From the NCBI RefSeq assembly GCF_003515685.1, contig NZ_QWEG01000020.1, positions 1-57,617 on the forward strand: DNA of 57,617 nucleotides, given 5' to 3'. The position numbers and the translations under genes were made by a program. The notes under the pieces are model-generated. The model saw only the letters and a list, made by a program, of their open reading frames with translations, ran no database searches and was not told where the DNA came from. The DNA comes from Neobacillus notoginsengisoli (GTDB lineage: Bacteria; Bacillota; Bacilli; Bacillales; Cytobacillaceae). Numbering within the stretch: the first letter of the stretch is position 1; each line of letters begins with the position of its first letter. Below, piece by piece: positions 35,815 through 44,360 of the stretch.

Positions 35815-35997
35815 TCAATAACTTAATGCTGCTACACTCATTATTGAGTAAATGATCAATATAAATGTAATTGTTATCCAAACCGTGTTTTTAGCAGTAT
35901 TCTTACCTGTTTTTATTTTTTTTGTTAAACTCACACAATTTAATACAAAAACAATACAAATGATTGGCATTAAATTAAAAGCCACCCATTCCATCAT
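35815..35997 (-). CDS. Two-span small membrane protein (60 aa)
   Basis: ATG 35997 is taken because AGAAGGG lies 6 nt upstream; an in-frame TTG at 36021 would put that site inside the gene. The product has two hydrophobic helices (WVAFNLMPIICIVFVLNC and VWITITFILIIYSIMSVAAL) joined by a short Lys-rich loop. Function unknown. Confidence 0.6.
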   Translation of the reverse strand: MMEWVAFNLMPIICIVFVLNCVSLTKKIKTGKNTAKNTVWITITFILIIYSIMSVAALSY

Positions 35998-36073
35998 TTT
36001 TAACCCTTCTTCAATACTCAAACGGCTTCATCCCCCATTTAAAAATACCATTCTTCAAAAATCTACCGTTCGT

Positions 36074-36451
36074 TCAATTAGACTGTACAAAACTTTGTTC
36101 GACCAGGTTTGGATCTAAAGCAACTAAATGCGGTTGCCAGCAATCTGATATTTCTACTCCGATTTCATGGTTATTCTGACAGACTAGGTTATTACCGTCA
36201 CATCCATCTTTTCCGCAACAACCATTTAACCTTCGCCGGTCTCGATGATATTTACAATGAATTAGGTCTTTAATATTAATGATTATTCTATTTCTTATAC
36301 GGGCGGGATAAACATCATCACTATTTATTATAAATAAACCTTGGGGAATGAAGTCTTCTCCAACTATATCCTGGTTTAATTTTGAATCATCCTCCAAAAA
36401 CTTTAACTCATTTGAAATAACAGTCTTACAGGCTTTACAGAGTAATCTCAT
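36074..36451 (-). CDS. Cysteine-rich conserved hypothetical protein, possible zinc binder
   Basis: 125 aa, ATG with AGGGGAG upstream. It begins MRLLCKACKTVISNELKFL with a CxxC pair, and has a second Cys/His-rich part (CKYHRDRRRLNGCCGKDGCD, CQNNHEIGVEISDCWQPH). The spacing suggests a zinc-binding fold. The family occurs widely in bacteria but I know no function for it. It follows the SGNH gene of the Dlt-like operon by 84 bp and may be read from the same promoter. Confidence 0.65.
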   Translation of the reverse strand: MRLLCKACKTVISNELKFLEDDSKLNQDIVGEDFIPQGLFIINSDDVYPARIRNRIIINIKDLIHCKYHRDRRRLNGCCGKDGCDGNNLVCQNNHEIGVEISDCWQPHLVALDPNLVEQSFVQSN

Positions 36452-36534
36452 ATGGATTCTCCCCTAACTGTTTAATTAACCGCCCCATTAGTCGCCAATA
36501 AACCATAACTCCTCTTCAAAGGTTAAAATATGGA

Positions 36535-37455
36535 CTAACTTGGATCGCTCATTAAATAGCCCATTTTCTTGAGGTCCTCGTATACTATCCAAGAAAACAT
36601 TTTCCTTCCCTCTCTGTTTAAATGATCGGGATCGATAAAATATTCTTTTTTGTTTACGAATCTTTGATCACTCATATAATTTAAAAATGGGACATCTAAT
36701 TTAAGAGCTTTTAAGTACTGAAAAACAAGTCTATTCATTACTTCTTCATTGAAATATTCAAGATAAGATTGATGTACTGGCTCCATGGTTAATATTACTT
36801 GGTAGCCTTTCTCGCTACAATAATCTACTATCTCTCTTAACTGCTTTACATTTCGTTCAATGTTATTGTTTTCAACTGCTTCTTGGTACTGTTTTTCTAT
36901 TTTCGTATACTTTCTTCCCGAATAATTTTTACCGTTATTTGCCCAAGGTTGATGAGAATTCCATTTAAAGTTTTTCAATTTACCCGCGAGCGCAGAATGA
37001 AATCTCTCACTATTTGTCCCAGGTAAGTACAAGTAACTATAATAATCAATTAAATTAAACGGTTCTATTTCGTTCCGATCCAGAACTTTATAATAATTTC
37101 CTATGTGCTTAGCCTCAGAATTGGCGAAAGTAATTTGAGAGATGGAAACGATAACGACACCACCAGGTTTAAGATACTTGCCATACTCTTTCAACAATTT
37201 AAAGTCGTACTGAATTGTCTGAGCAGGAAGCGCTAAGTCCAGATGGGACAAACCAGTAGGCTTAAAATAATAACCATACATTGAATGAGAAGCACCTAGA
37301 TTGATGATATCAACAGGATATGGCTGTTTCTTAAATGCCAGAATCTCATGGTTTATATTGTAATCATAAGAATCCCTTACAAATTTATTTACTGGCATAA
37401 ACAGCAGGATAACAACACTAATGATTATTGTTAACTTAATGAATAATCGTCCCAT
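36535..37455 (-). CDS. Membrane-anchored SGNH/DltD-like protein
   Basis: 306 aa from ATG 37455 (AAAGGA 6 nt upstream). One N-terminal membrane helix (FIKLTIIISVVILLFMPVNKF) precedes an extracellular domain with the block-I serine in INLGASHSMYGY, VIVSISQITF, and the C-terminal DPDHLNREGR with Asp and His of the triad. This is the layout of DltD and AlgJ/AlgX-like proteins that act with an MBOAT enzyme in moving acyl groups outside the membrane. It directly follows the MBOAT gene. The acyl group is unknown. Confidence 0.8.
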   Translation of the reverse strand: MGRLFIKLTIIISVVILLFMPVNKFVRDSYDYNINHEILAFKKQPYPVDIINLGASHSMYGYYFKPTGLSHLDLALPAQTIQYDFKLLKEYGKYLKPGGVVIVSISQITFANSEAKHIGNYYKVLDRNEIEPFNLIDYYSYLYLPGTNSERFHSALAGKLKNFKWNSHQPWANNGKNYSGRKYTKIEKQYQEAVENNNIERNVKQLREIVDYCSEKGYQVILTMEPVHQSYLEYFNEEVMNRLVFQYLKALKLDVPFLNYMSDQRFVNKKEYFIDPDHLNREGRKMFSWIVYEDLKKMGYLMSDPS

Positions 37456-37548
37456 AGCAAATCCTTTCAATACAGTGTTTCTTTTACCAAAATTTCTGAA
37501 TGGCTCAAATATGAAATGCAACCAAACTTCCCATGGATTTTATTTAGA

Positions 37549-39000
37549 TTAAAAACCACCATAAACAAATTCATTACCCGATACACCGAATACAAGGACT
37601 GAAAGAATGAGTAATATATAAAATGCAAATCTAGTGGATATCGAGTGCTTCGATAGAAATTTCCATGTTGAAACATTGTTTCTTTCGATATACTGAAAAA
37701 GTTGTAGAATAATAAAGAACAAACTGAAAATCACCAAATCCAGCAGCGGAAAAATTTCAAATGCTTTAACAATTCCCAATGGGCTCCAGGAGCTAATTGA
37801 TAAGAAAAGTTTTGCATTATCAAATGCTTGTGCTACGGAATCAGATCGAAAAAAAACTCTGGAAAAGCAAACTAGCAGGAAGGTTATTGCAATTTTCACC
37901 CATTTATGGAGCACTGGACTTTTATCCAATTGAATAAATGAAGCAATGTTTTGACGAAAAGATTTTGTAGCATCTCCAAACACGCGATAAAACCCATGAA
38001 TCAAACCCCATAAAACAAAAGTCCAAGCGGCTCCGTGCCAAATGCCGCTTACTAAAAAAGTAATCACAATTGCTAAATATATTTCACTTCTCTTCTTTTT
38101 CCCCTTACATAACGGGAAAAAGATATAGTCCCTAAGCCATGTAGAGAGCGTTATATGCCATCTGCTCCAAAAATCTGCTATCGAAACTGCAAAGTGCGGC
38201 TGCTTAAAGTTTTCTGTCAAATTTATTCCTAGCATTCTTGCACAGCCGATGGCAATGTCACTGCATGCTGAAAAATCAGCGAACAATTGTATTGAGAATA
38301 GAATAGTAGCTAGTACGATTTGTGAACCAGTCGGGTTAGGACTATCGTAAACACTAGAAACTATTGGAGCCAGTCGATCGGCTATTAATGTCTTCTTAAA
38401 AAACCCCCATGCAATTCGCTTCATCCCATAGACCAAATTCTCATAACTTAAACTTTGTTCGGCTTTTAATTGTGGAAGCAATTTCTTGGCACGTTCAATC
38501 GGCCCAGCAACCAATTGCGGGAAAAATGCAAAATATACCGAAAAATAGCCGTAATGTCTTTCTGCTTTTTGCTTTCCATAGTATATATCCACAAGGTAAC
38601 TTACTGCCTGAAATGTATAAAACGAAATGGCTAATGGCAGGACAATCTCTTGGTATGGTATGGTATATTTCCAATCAATGAATTTTGCCATCGCCCGAAG
38701 CGAGTCATTTACAAAATTAAAATATTTAAACCAACCGAGAAAAAACAGCAAAACGAAAATACCAACCAGCATGACTTTTTTCTTCTGTTTTTTTGTCTCC
38801 TGTTTTTCAATTATAATTCCAGTAAAATAAGTAAAAGCTGTGCTAGTAAGTAGTAACGGTATAAATTGTATACTTAAGGTAGCGTAAAAAACGTAACCCG
38901 CTACTAATAAAAGGATCCATCTCAATCGATGTGGGATTAAATAATTAATAAAGACGATTATTGCCAAAAATAGGAGAAACTCAATTGATATAAAAGTCAT
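37549..39000 (-). CDS. MBOAT family O-acyltransferase (AlgI/DltB-like)
   Basis: 483 aa from ATG 39000 with AGGTGA upstream; an in-frame start at 39033 has no site. About ten membrane helices. MBOAT signatures: FFPQLVAGPIERAKKLLPQ, QLFADFSACSDIAIGCARML, FWSRWHITLSTWLRDYIFFP, and the conserved histidine in SGIWHGAAWTFVLWGLIHG. Such enzymes pass an acyl group from a carrier inside to an extracellular acceptor. Between a ligase/carrier pair and an SGNH protein, it completes a Dlt-type machine. Confidence 0.88.
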   Translation of the reverse strand: MTFISIEFLLFLAIIVFINYLIPHRLRWILLLVAGYVFYATLSIQFIPLLLTSTAFTYFTGIIIEKQETKKQKKKVMLVGIFVLLFFLGWFKYFNFVNDSLRAMAKFIDWKYTIPYQEIVLPLAISFYTFQAVSYLVDIYYGKQKAERHYGYFSVYFAFFPQLVAGPIERAKKLLPQLKAEQSLSYENLVYGMKRIAWGFFKKTLIADRLAPIVSSVYDSPNPTGSQIVLATILFSIQLFADFSACSDIAIGCARMLGINLTENFKQPHFAVSIADFWSRWHITLSTWLRDYIFFPLCKGKKKRSEIYLAIVITFLVSGIWHGAAWTFVLWGLIHGFYRVFGDATKSFRQNIASFIQLDKSPVLHKWVKIAITFLLVCFSRVFFRSDSVAQAFDNAKLFLSISSWSPLGIVKAFEIFPLLDLVIFSLFFIILQLFQYIERNNVSTWKFLSKHSISTRFAFYILLILSVLVFGVSGNEFVYGGF

Positions 39001-39219
39001 CCAATCACCTGATAATAAATAAATTGAATCCAAAAATTAACCAAAAGTTGTCCAAGCTGCATGAAACCCTGAAAATTGTCGACTAACGCTTAAGAACTAG
39101 TAAACTTACTAATGTGGATACACCTTACTTCAATGTTTTACTTGGAAGGTGGCAAATCTCAGTATCTAGGGGTTTGCCATGTGTATCACATTTCCTGTTA
39201 CTGTTCAGGTGATGATAGG

Positions 39220-40614
39220 TTATCCGTATTTTAGCAACTCTGAATAGAGGATTTTTCCAAAATGGTTACGTGGGATTTCCTCGATTCTCACAATCTTAAA
39301 GCCCTTTAAGTTTAATTTTTCCTTGATAATTTTTTTAATCTGAACATAATCATCTTTTAATGTGTAAATAACCATTTGGTCATCCGTTCCAGCACAGATG
39401 CAATCATGACCATGTTCATTTAAAAATGCTTCTACTTCATCAAGGCTGATACGATTCCCATAAACTTTAATCATTCTTTTGATTCGGCCAGCTATAAAAA
39501 AATATCCATCCTCATCAAAGTAAGCCATATCTCCTGTACGCAAAATCCCGTTATTCTCGTCTTTTTTCGAAAGATCGAATAACGAATCAGCATACCCCAG
39601 AGAAACATTTGGCCCTTTGTATATCAATTCGCCTATAACATTAGGCGCTGCAATTTTCTTGCCTTTGTCATCTTGCAGAATCAGTTCTCCACCTGGAATG
39701 GCAATACCGATACTTCCGGCTTTTTCAAGATTTTTTTCATATGGTAAATAGGTCATCCGCGCTGTAGCTTCAGTTTGACCGTACATGGTAAAAAACTGAA
39801 TCCCTTTCTGATTACATACTTTAGCAAATTTGCGTGATAGAGTTTCGCTTAATTTCCCACCTGCTTGGGTTAGTTTTTTTAAACTTGGAAGATTAAACTC
39901 TTCAAACTTCAGCCTATCCAGCATCTCATACACGAAAGGAACTCCTCCAAAGGTTGTTGCTCGTTGCTCCTTACATAAGTCCCAAAACTCCTTTTTCATG
40001 ATAGATGCATCCGTTGCAATTATCGTCGCCCCGCATATGAAATGACTATTAATGATAGAAAGACCATAGGAGTAATTCATTGGAAGTGTTGTTATAGGTT
40101 TATCGTCTGCATTGATGTCAAGGTACTTTGCTATTGATTCAGCGTTTTTGAAAATATTTTCATAACTTAAACGAACAAATTTGGGGCTCCCAGTACTTCC
40201 AGAGGTTGTTAAAAGAAGCGCAAGATGTTCATGAAGATTATGTTGGAAATATGTCGGACATCTAAATAAAGTGTAATCCCCAAATACAAATGAACAATCC
40301 ATTACCTTTAATAGATCTTGATTTTCACTACTCGCCCAGATGTATGCAGGTTTATAAAGGTTAACCAATCTGCGCAACCGATCAATATGGATGGATGCAT
40401 CCAAAAGCACAGGTACAACGCCGCCTCTAATAAAGCCCACGTAGCCAAATAAAGACTCTTTATTATTTGAACATAAACAAAAAACGAGCGTTCTTTCACC
40501 TACACTACCGCAGATCGCATCAGCTATTTCTATCATTTCAGAGTAAGAATAGTTTCGTTCAGCATATACGGCGGTACGGTTCCCAAACTCCTCCAAATTT
40601 TTGAACCTATTCAT
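39220..40614 (-). CDS. AMP-forming acyl/amino-acid:carrier-protein ligase (DltA-like position)
   Basis: 464 aa. ANL superfamily with all core motifs: TTSGSTGSPK (136-145), YGQTEA (278-283), RTGD (359-362), GRIKRMIKVYG (376-386) and the catalytic Lys454 in HFGKILY. It should adenylate a carboxylic acid and load it on the carrier protein encoded just before it (8-bp overlap). Shorter than DltA-type NRPS modules in its N-terminus but complete. The substrate cannot be read with certainty. A 219-bp gap with a TGGCAAA/TTTGCCA hairpin separates it from the MBOAT gene. Confidence 0.82.
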   Translation of the reverse strand: MNRFKNLEEFGNRTAVYAERNYSYSEMIEIADAICGSVGERTLVFCLCSNNKESLFGYVGFIRGGVVPVLLDASIHIDRLRRLVNLYKPAYIWASSENQDLLKVMDCSFVFGDYTLFRCPTYFQHNLHEHLALLLTTSGSTGSPKFVRLSYENIFKNAESIAKYLDINADDKPITTLPMNYSYGLSIINSHFICGATIIATDASIMKKEFWDLCKEQRATTFGGVPFVYEMLDRLKFEEFNLPSLKKLTQAGGKLSETLSRKFAKVCNQKGIQFFTMYGQTEATARMTYLPYEKNLEKAGSIGIAIPGGELILQDDKGKKIAAPNVIGELIYKGPNVSLGYADSLFDLSKKDENNGILRTGDMAYFDEDGYFFIAGRIKRMIKVYGNRISLDEVEAFLNEHGHDCICAGTDDQMVIYTLKDDYVQIKKIIKEKLNLKGFKIVRIEEIPRNHFGKILYSELLKYG

Positions 40615-40858
40615 TAATAAAGTCTACTCCCAACCGTTTCAATAGCTCAATTCCCGACAGGTAAGAATTGAACTCGGTAATCCATTCGGAATCTAATGTG
40701 ACATCAAAAACATCCTCCATCTCAGAAATGAGTCCCATATGTCCAATTGAATCCCATTCTGGTGTTGATCCAAGTGCTAAATCTTCACATACATCTTCTT
40801 CCTCCAAATCCAGGATATTGATAAATGCATTCCTATATTTTTCAATATTTCTCATCAT
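40607..40858 (-). CDS. Acyl/aryl carrier protein (DltC-like role)
   Basis: 83 aa (or 82 from the second ATG). The phosphopantetheine site is Ser37 in PEWDSIGHMGLI, followed by the acidic helix SEMEDVFDVTLDSEWI typical of acyl carrier proteins. AAAGGGTG is upstream. First gene of the four-gene Dlt-like operon. It overlaps the ligase by 8 bp, so the two products are made together. Confidence 0.85.
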   Translation of the reverse strand: MMRNIEKYRNAFINILDLEEEDVCEDLALGSTPEWDSIGHMGLISEMEDVFDVTLDSEWITEFNSYLSGIELLKRLGVDFINE

Positions 40859-40917
40859 TTACACCCTTTCAATCATTAATCATCTTGAAGATGCTGCACC
40901 TGAACTTTATATTCCAT

Positions 40918-40974
40918 TGATAATAATAATCATTTTCAATTGCAATTCTAGCATATCGGTATTCAAAAAATCAA
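40918..40974 (-). promoter_or_regulatory. Promoter with Fur box for the Dlt-like operon
   Basis: Minus strand: -35 TTGATT (40969-40974), 18-nt spacer, extended -10 TGCTAGAAT (TAGAAT at 40945-40950). Directly downstream, at about +1 to +19, lies GATAATAATAATCATTTTC (40919-40937), 17 of 19 matches to the Fur consensus. The 7-1-7 core TGATAATAATAATCA differs from the Bacillus consensus at one position. This predicts iron-dependent repression of the carrier, ligase, MBOAT and SGNH genes. Confidence 0.8.
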
Positions 40975-41145
40975 CAACTCACGTAGACTGTTAAAAGAGG
41001 ACATTTACCTCGTCTAAGTCACGTATTTTTTCTGTTTATTTTTCTCGTCATCAAGTGTTAAGTTCCACTTTCAACAAACTGAACGGCCCCCCAACAAAGC
41101 AAATTCGTGTTAATCTTGATTTCTCCCAGGACATTAAACAGATAA

Positions 41146-41191
41146 AAAGCGCCCAATCCCTTTTGCAGTAAGGGTTTAGGCGCTTTTTAAT
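41146..41191. terminator. Bidirectional intrinsic terminator
   Basis: AAAAAGCGCC...CCCTT and AAGGG...GGCGCTTTTT form a long interrupted stem with A/T runs on both sides. It insulates the Fur-box promoter from the excalibur gene upstream. Confidence 0.8.
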
Positions 41192-41272
41192 AAGTAACAT
41201 AAATATCCAATTACTTGGCGGTTTTGACTATCTTTTATATATGGCGGTTTTTTTAATCGCTTTATATCAATA

Positions 41273-41313
41273 AAAATGAGTGACAAATTACCGTACAATT
41301 TGTCACTCATTTT
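41273..41313 (-). terminator. Terminator of the excalibur gene
   Basis: A perfect 17-bp stem (41273-41289 with 41297-41313), 7-nt loop, and ATTTTTATTG on the minus strand. Confidence 0.85.
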
Positions 41314-41388
41314 ACTATCCATTTTCCAATGTTTGCGGTAGGTAACGGAAATCTGTTAGATTACGAGGCTCTACATTCAACCATCAAC

Positions 41389-41658
41389 TTATCTTTCACA
41401 CGCGATTCCGTCTTTGTCGCGATCCTTGCTTCTATTGGCGTCATAAAGTGCTTTTGAAACAAAAGGCTTGTACTTTGTCTTGCCACCTTTATTTTTTACT
41501 TTGGAAGACTTGGCGATGCCGCCTTTATAAACCTTGTTGATTTCTGTACAGTTTTTGTAGACCTTTGGTTTTGCAGCTGCTTCAGTTTTGTTCGCATATC
41601 CAAATGATAATCCAATGACTAGGCCAGCAGATATAATAACCGAAAGAATCTTTTTCAT
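41389..41658 (-). CDS. Secreted excalibur calcium-binding domain protein
   Basis: 89 aa from ATG 41658, with AAAGGAGGT 7 nt upstream (the frame opens 20 codons further without a site). Signal peptide KKILSVIISAGLVIGLSFGY, then an excalibur domain (KNCTEINKVYKGG, ending in DRDKDGIACE, the DxDxDGxxCE calcium loop). Such small domains are cell-surface or secreted calcium-binding modules; here it stands alone. Confidence 0.9.
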   Translation of the reverse strand: MKKILSVIISAGLVIGLSFGYANKTEAAAKPKVYKNCTEINKVYKGGIAKSSKVKNKGGKTKYKPFVSKALYDANRSKDRDKDGIACER

Positions 41659-41974
41659 TCGGGTGACCTCCTTTAGAATATTATGGTTCCCATAATAACC
41701 CAGTAGAAGGGCTTGCACAATAAAAAATTATCGCAAAAAATTACAAAATTAGACGATTGAGTGTCTCAAGAGCTCAGGCAGAATGTTTTTTGGGAGTGCT
41801 TTGCTGGAGTGAGATTTTTTCGGCTGATGTCTGTGTTTTGGTTTCTTCGCTTTTTCGAGGAAAGCTGTCCTGGTTTGTGCGTCGAGGGTCTTTGTTTATG
41901 GGGGTTGTTGTTGTGGTGCTGGTGCGGTTTGTCCGGGGGTTGTGGTGGTGGCGGGGATTGGGTTGGGTGGCGTT
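41659..41974. other. Gene-free stretch with strong G/T bias on the plus strand
   Basis: Open frames here on both strands are low in complexity (Thr/Pro/Arg-rich on the minus strand) and have no ribosome site. The word AATTAGACGATTGAG at 41747-41761 recurs at 50900-50914. Confidence 0.45.
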
Positions 41975-42013
41975 GAAAAAGGCATCCGGGTGGCGGATGC
42001 CTTTTATTTTGCC
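41975..42013. terminator. Terminator of the fad operon
   Basis: GGCATCCG and CGGATGCC around a 5-nt loop, with CCTTTTTC on the minus strand and TTTTATTTT on the plus strand. It lies 16 bp after the fadE stop. Confidence 0.9.
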
Positions 42014-42028
42014 ATGATGGTCTTGGTC

Positions 42029-43840
42029 TTAGACGACGTATTTCTCTGCGTCGATTAGGCGGTTGGCGGCTTGGCGTTTGAGTGCGATGACGTTTGTTGG
42101 TGTGTGCCGGGTGAATTTTCTTAGTGCTGATATGAGCATTCTCAGGGCGTCACCTTCTTCGGTGGCGACGAGTGTTTCTTTGGCGTGCTGTTCGATTTCG
42201 TTGAAGGCTTCCTGGCAGAAGATCTGGGTGTAGAGGAGCTTCTGCTGGGATTTTTCGAGGCCGGCTTTGTTGATGGCTTTTTCGGTTCTCAGGACAACGG
42301 ATTCCATGGCGTATGCGTTCGAGATGATGTCGGCGATGTTGACGAGGATTTCCTGTTCCTGCTCGAGCGCTTTGCCGAATTTCTGGGCGGCGAGTCCGGC
42401 GGCGAGGAGACCGATTTTCTTGGCGTTTTTGACGAGATGTTTTTCCTGGGCGAGCGGTTCGTCGCCTGGCTCCTCTGGCATCATCATCATGAGCTCTTCC
42501 TGTAGCTGCTGGGCTTTCTGGAACAGCGGCAGCTCGCCTTTCATCGCCTTCCTTATATAGGTGCCAGGGACGAGCAGGCGGTTGATTTCGTTCGTGCCCT
42601 CGAAAATGCGGTTGATGCGCGAGTCGCGGTAGGCGCGCTCGATTTCGTATTCGGCCATGTAGCCGTATCCGCCGTGAATCTGGACGCCTTCGTCGACGAC
42701 GTAGTCGAGTGTTTCGGTTCCGAAGACTTTGTTGAGTGAGCATTCGATGGCGTATTCGGCGATTGACTTTGCGACTTCGAGGCCGTCTTTGGCTTCCTCT
42801 TCGGTGAGGCGTCCCATCCGGTCTTCGAACAGGCCGACGGTTCGGTAGACGGAGCTTTCGGCTGCGTAGAGTTTCGCGGCCATTGTTGCGAATTTTTCCT
42901 TTGTCAGGTTGAATTGCGAGATTGGCGTCTTGAACTGTTGGCGCTGGTTGGCGTACTGGACGGTGATTTCAAAGGCGCGCTTGGCTCCGCCGACGACGCC
43001 GACGCCGAGTTTGTAGCGGCCGATGTTCAGGATGTTGAAGGCGATGATGTGGCCGCGGCCGGCTTCGCCTAGCAGGTTTTCTTTCGGGACTTGGGCGTCC
43101 TCGAGGATGAGTGTCCTGGTTGAGGAGCCTTTGATGCCGAGTTTCTTTTCTTCCGGGCCTACTGAGACGCCCGGGTAGGTGCGTTCAACGATGAAGGCGG
43201 AGAACTGCTCGCCGTCGATTTTTGCATAGACGATGAAGACGTCTGCAAAAGCTGAGTTGGTGATCCATTGCTTTTCGCCGTTCAGGACGTAATGGGTGCC
43301 TTCGGCGTTCAGTTTGGCGGTTGTTTTCGCGCCGAGTGCGTCTGATCCGGAGCCTGGCTCGGTCAGGGCGTAGGCGGCTAGTTTTTCACCGGTTGCGAGG
43401 TCTGGGAGGTATTTTTGTTTTTGTTGCTCGTTGCCGAATAGGACGATTGGCAGCGAGCCGATGCCGACGTGGGCGCCGTGTGAGATCGAGAAGCCACCGG
43501 CGCGGGCCATTTTTTCGGCGATGAGCGCGGAGCTGACTTTGTCGAGTGCGAGGCCGCCGTATTCCTCTGGGACGTCGGCTCCTAAGAGGCCGAGTTCGCC
43601 GGCTTGTTTCAGGAGTTTTACCGAGCGGTCGAATTCGTGGTTTTCGATGTGCTCGATTTGCGGCATGACTTCTTTTTCAATGTATTCCTCGGTTGTTTTC
43701 GCGATCATTTTGTGCTCGTCGGTGAAGTCTTCGGGCGTGAAGACGCGGGCAGCTGGGATGTCTTCAATTAGGAAGCTTCCGCCTTTGATGGGTTGGGTTT
43801 GAGTTTGGGTTGGGTCGAGTTGAGGTTGGTGCTGGGTCAT
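42029..43840 (-). CDS. fadE: Acyl-CoA dehydrogenase FadE
   Basis: 603 aa from ATG 43840 (GGAGG 7 nt upstream). N-terminal acyl-CoA dehydrogenase domains (YALTEPGSGSDALGAKTTA, QWITNSAFADVFIVYAKID), the catalytic glutamate in RINRIFEGTNEINRLL, and a C-terminal extension of about 180 aa as in the B. subtilis YusJ type. It makes the first double bond in beta-oxidation, passing electrons to ETF. Last gene of the fad set; the gap to fadA (43841-44356) is filled with repeats. Very GC-rich compared with the neighbouring 36-41 kb block. Confidence 0.95.
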   Translation of the reverse strand: MTQHQPQLDPTQTQTQPIKGGSFLIEDIPAARVFTPEDFTDEHKMIAKTTEEYIEKEVMPQIEHIENHEFDRSVKLLKQAGELGLLGADVPEEYGGLALDKVSSALIAEKMARAGGFSISHGAHVGIGSLPIVLFGNEQQKQKYLPDLATGEKLAAYALTEPGSGSDALGAKTTAKLNAEGTHYVLNGEKQWITNSAFADVFIVYAKIDGEQFSAFIVERTYPGVSVGPEEKKLGIKGSSTRTLILEDAQVPKENLLGEAGRGHIIAFNILNIGRYKLGVGVVGGAKRAFEITVQYANQRQQFKTPISQFNLTKEKFATMAAKLYAAESSVYRTVGLFEDRMGRLTEEEAKDGLEVAKSIAEYAIECSLNKVFGTETLDYVVDEGVQIHGGYGYMAEYEIERAYRDSRINRIFEGTNEINRLLVPGTYIRKAMKGELPLFQKAQQLQEELMMMMPEEPGDEPLAQEKHLVKNAKKIGLLAAGLAAQKFGKALEQEQEILVNIADIISNAYAMESVVLRTEKAINKAGLEKSQQKLLYTQIFCQEAFNEIEQHAKETLVATEEGDALRMLISALRKFTRHTPTNVIALKRQAANRLIDAEKYVV

Positions 43841-44356
43841 TGCGATTCCTCCGTTTCGGGTTTGGGTTGAGTGAATGCATACCTGGTTCTGTTTTACGCG
43901 GGGGGATAGGCTGAGTGGACAGCGTTTCTCCCCCGCGACTGGGTATCCTTTTGGGCTAACAGTAAGATTGAGTTGGCAGATAAACAAAGCTGGTTTTTCG
44001 AGTTTGGTGAAAGAGGCAGCGGAACCGTCCCGGTGCTTCTTCGACTTCCGAATGATGCAACAGGACCGTCCCGGTGCTTCATTTGGCGCATTAACTGTTA
44101 GATTTGGCGCATAAAGGCCGGGATTTCGCGCATAACATGTAAGATTTGGCGCATAAAACTTTGCCGGTGGGCTTTGTTCGTTAACGAACCCCTTTATCAG
44201 CGTTCAGGATGCTGCTTTTAAAGCCGTCCTTTCATTAACGAGATGTTTTTTATTCTTTTTTGATGCGATTCTTGTTTTTTTCCGTTGAATGAAGCAGTGG
44301 AACCGTCCCGGTGCTTCTTTCGACTCCCGAATGAAGCAGTAGAACCGTCCCCTGCC
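43841..44356. repeat. Repeat-filled gap between fadA and fadE
   Basis: Holds two dispersed REP-like cores (44013-44080), three to four copies of a 22-25-nt unit with TTTGGCGCATAA (44084-44160), a perfect 14-bp palindrome GTTCGTTAACGAAC (44176-44189) and two more REP cores (44287-44360). No gene is supported. Confidence 0.7.
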
Positions 44357-44360
44357 TCAC
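44287..44360. repeat. Dispersed REP-like repeat overlapping the fadA stop codon
   Basis: Two cores joined by TTTCGACTCCCGAATGAAGC. The last bases (TGAGGC on the minus strand) include the TGA of fadA. Confidence 0.75.

Noticed and set aside
40918-40937. Possibility that the Fur box is a chance AT-rich match
   Set aside because: 17 of 19 matches located exactly at the start point of a promoter with extended -10 is unlikely by chance, so the call was kept.
41757-42017. 86-codon plus-strand frame and a Thr/Pro-rich minus-strand frame
   Set aside because: Low-complexity G/T-rich DNA, no ribosome site, and the plus frame runs through the fad terminator.
42150-42743. 197-codon Arg-rich frame on the minus strand inside fadE
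   Set aside because: Out-of-frame shadow of a GC-rich gene with no independent start signals.
44176-44189. Perfect palindrome GTTCGTTAACGAAC as an operator
   Set aside because: It lies between fadA and fadE in repeat-rich DNA without promoter elements nearby; could be a chance or repeat remnant.
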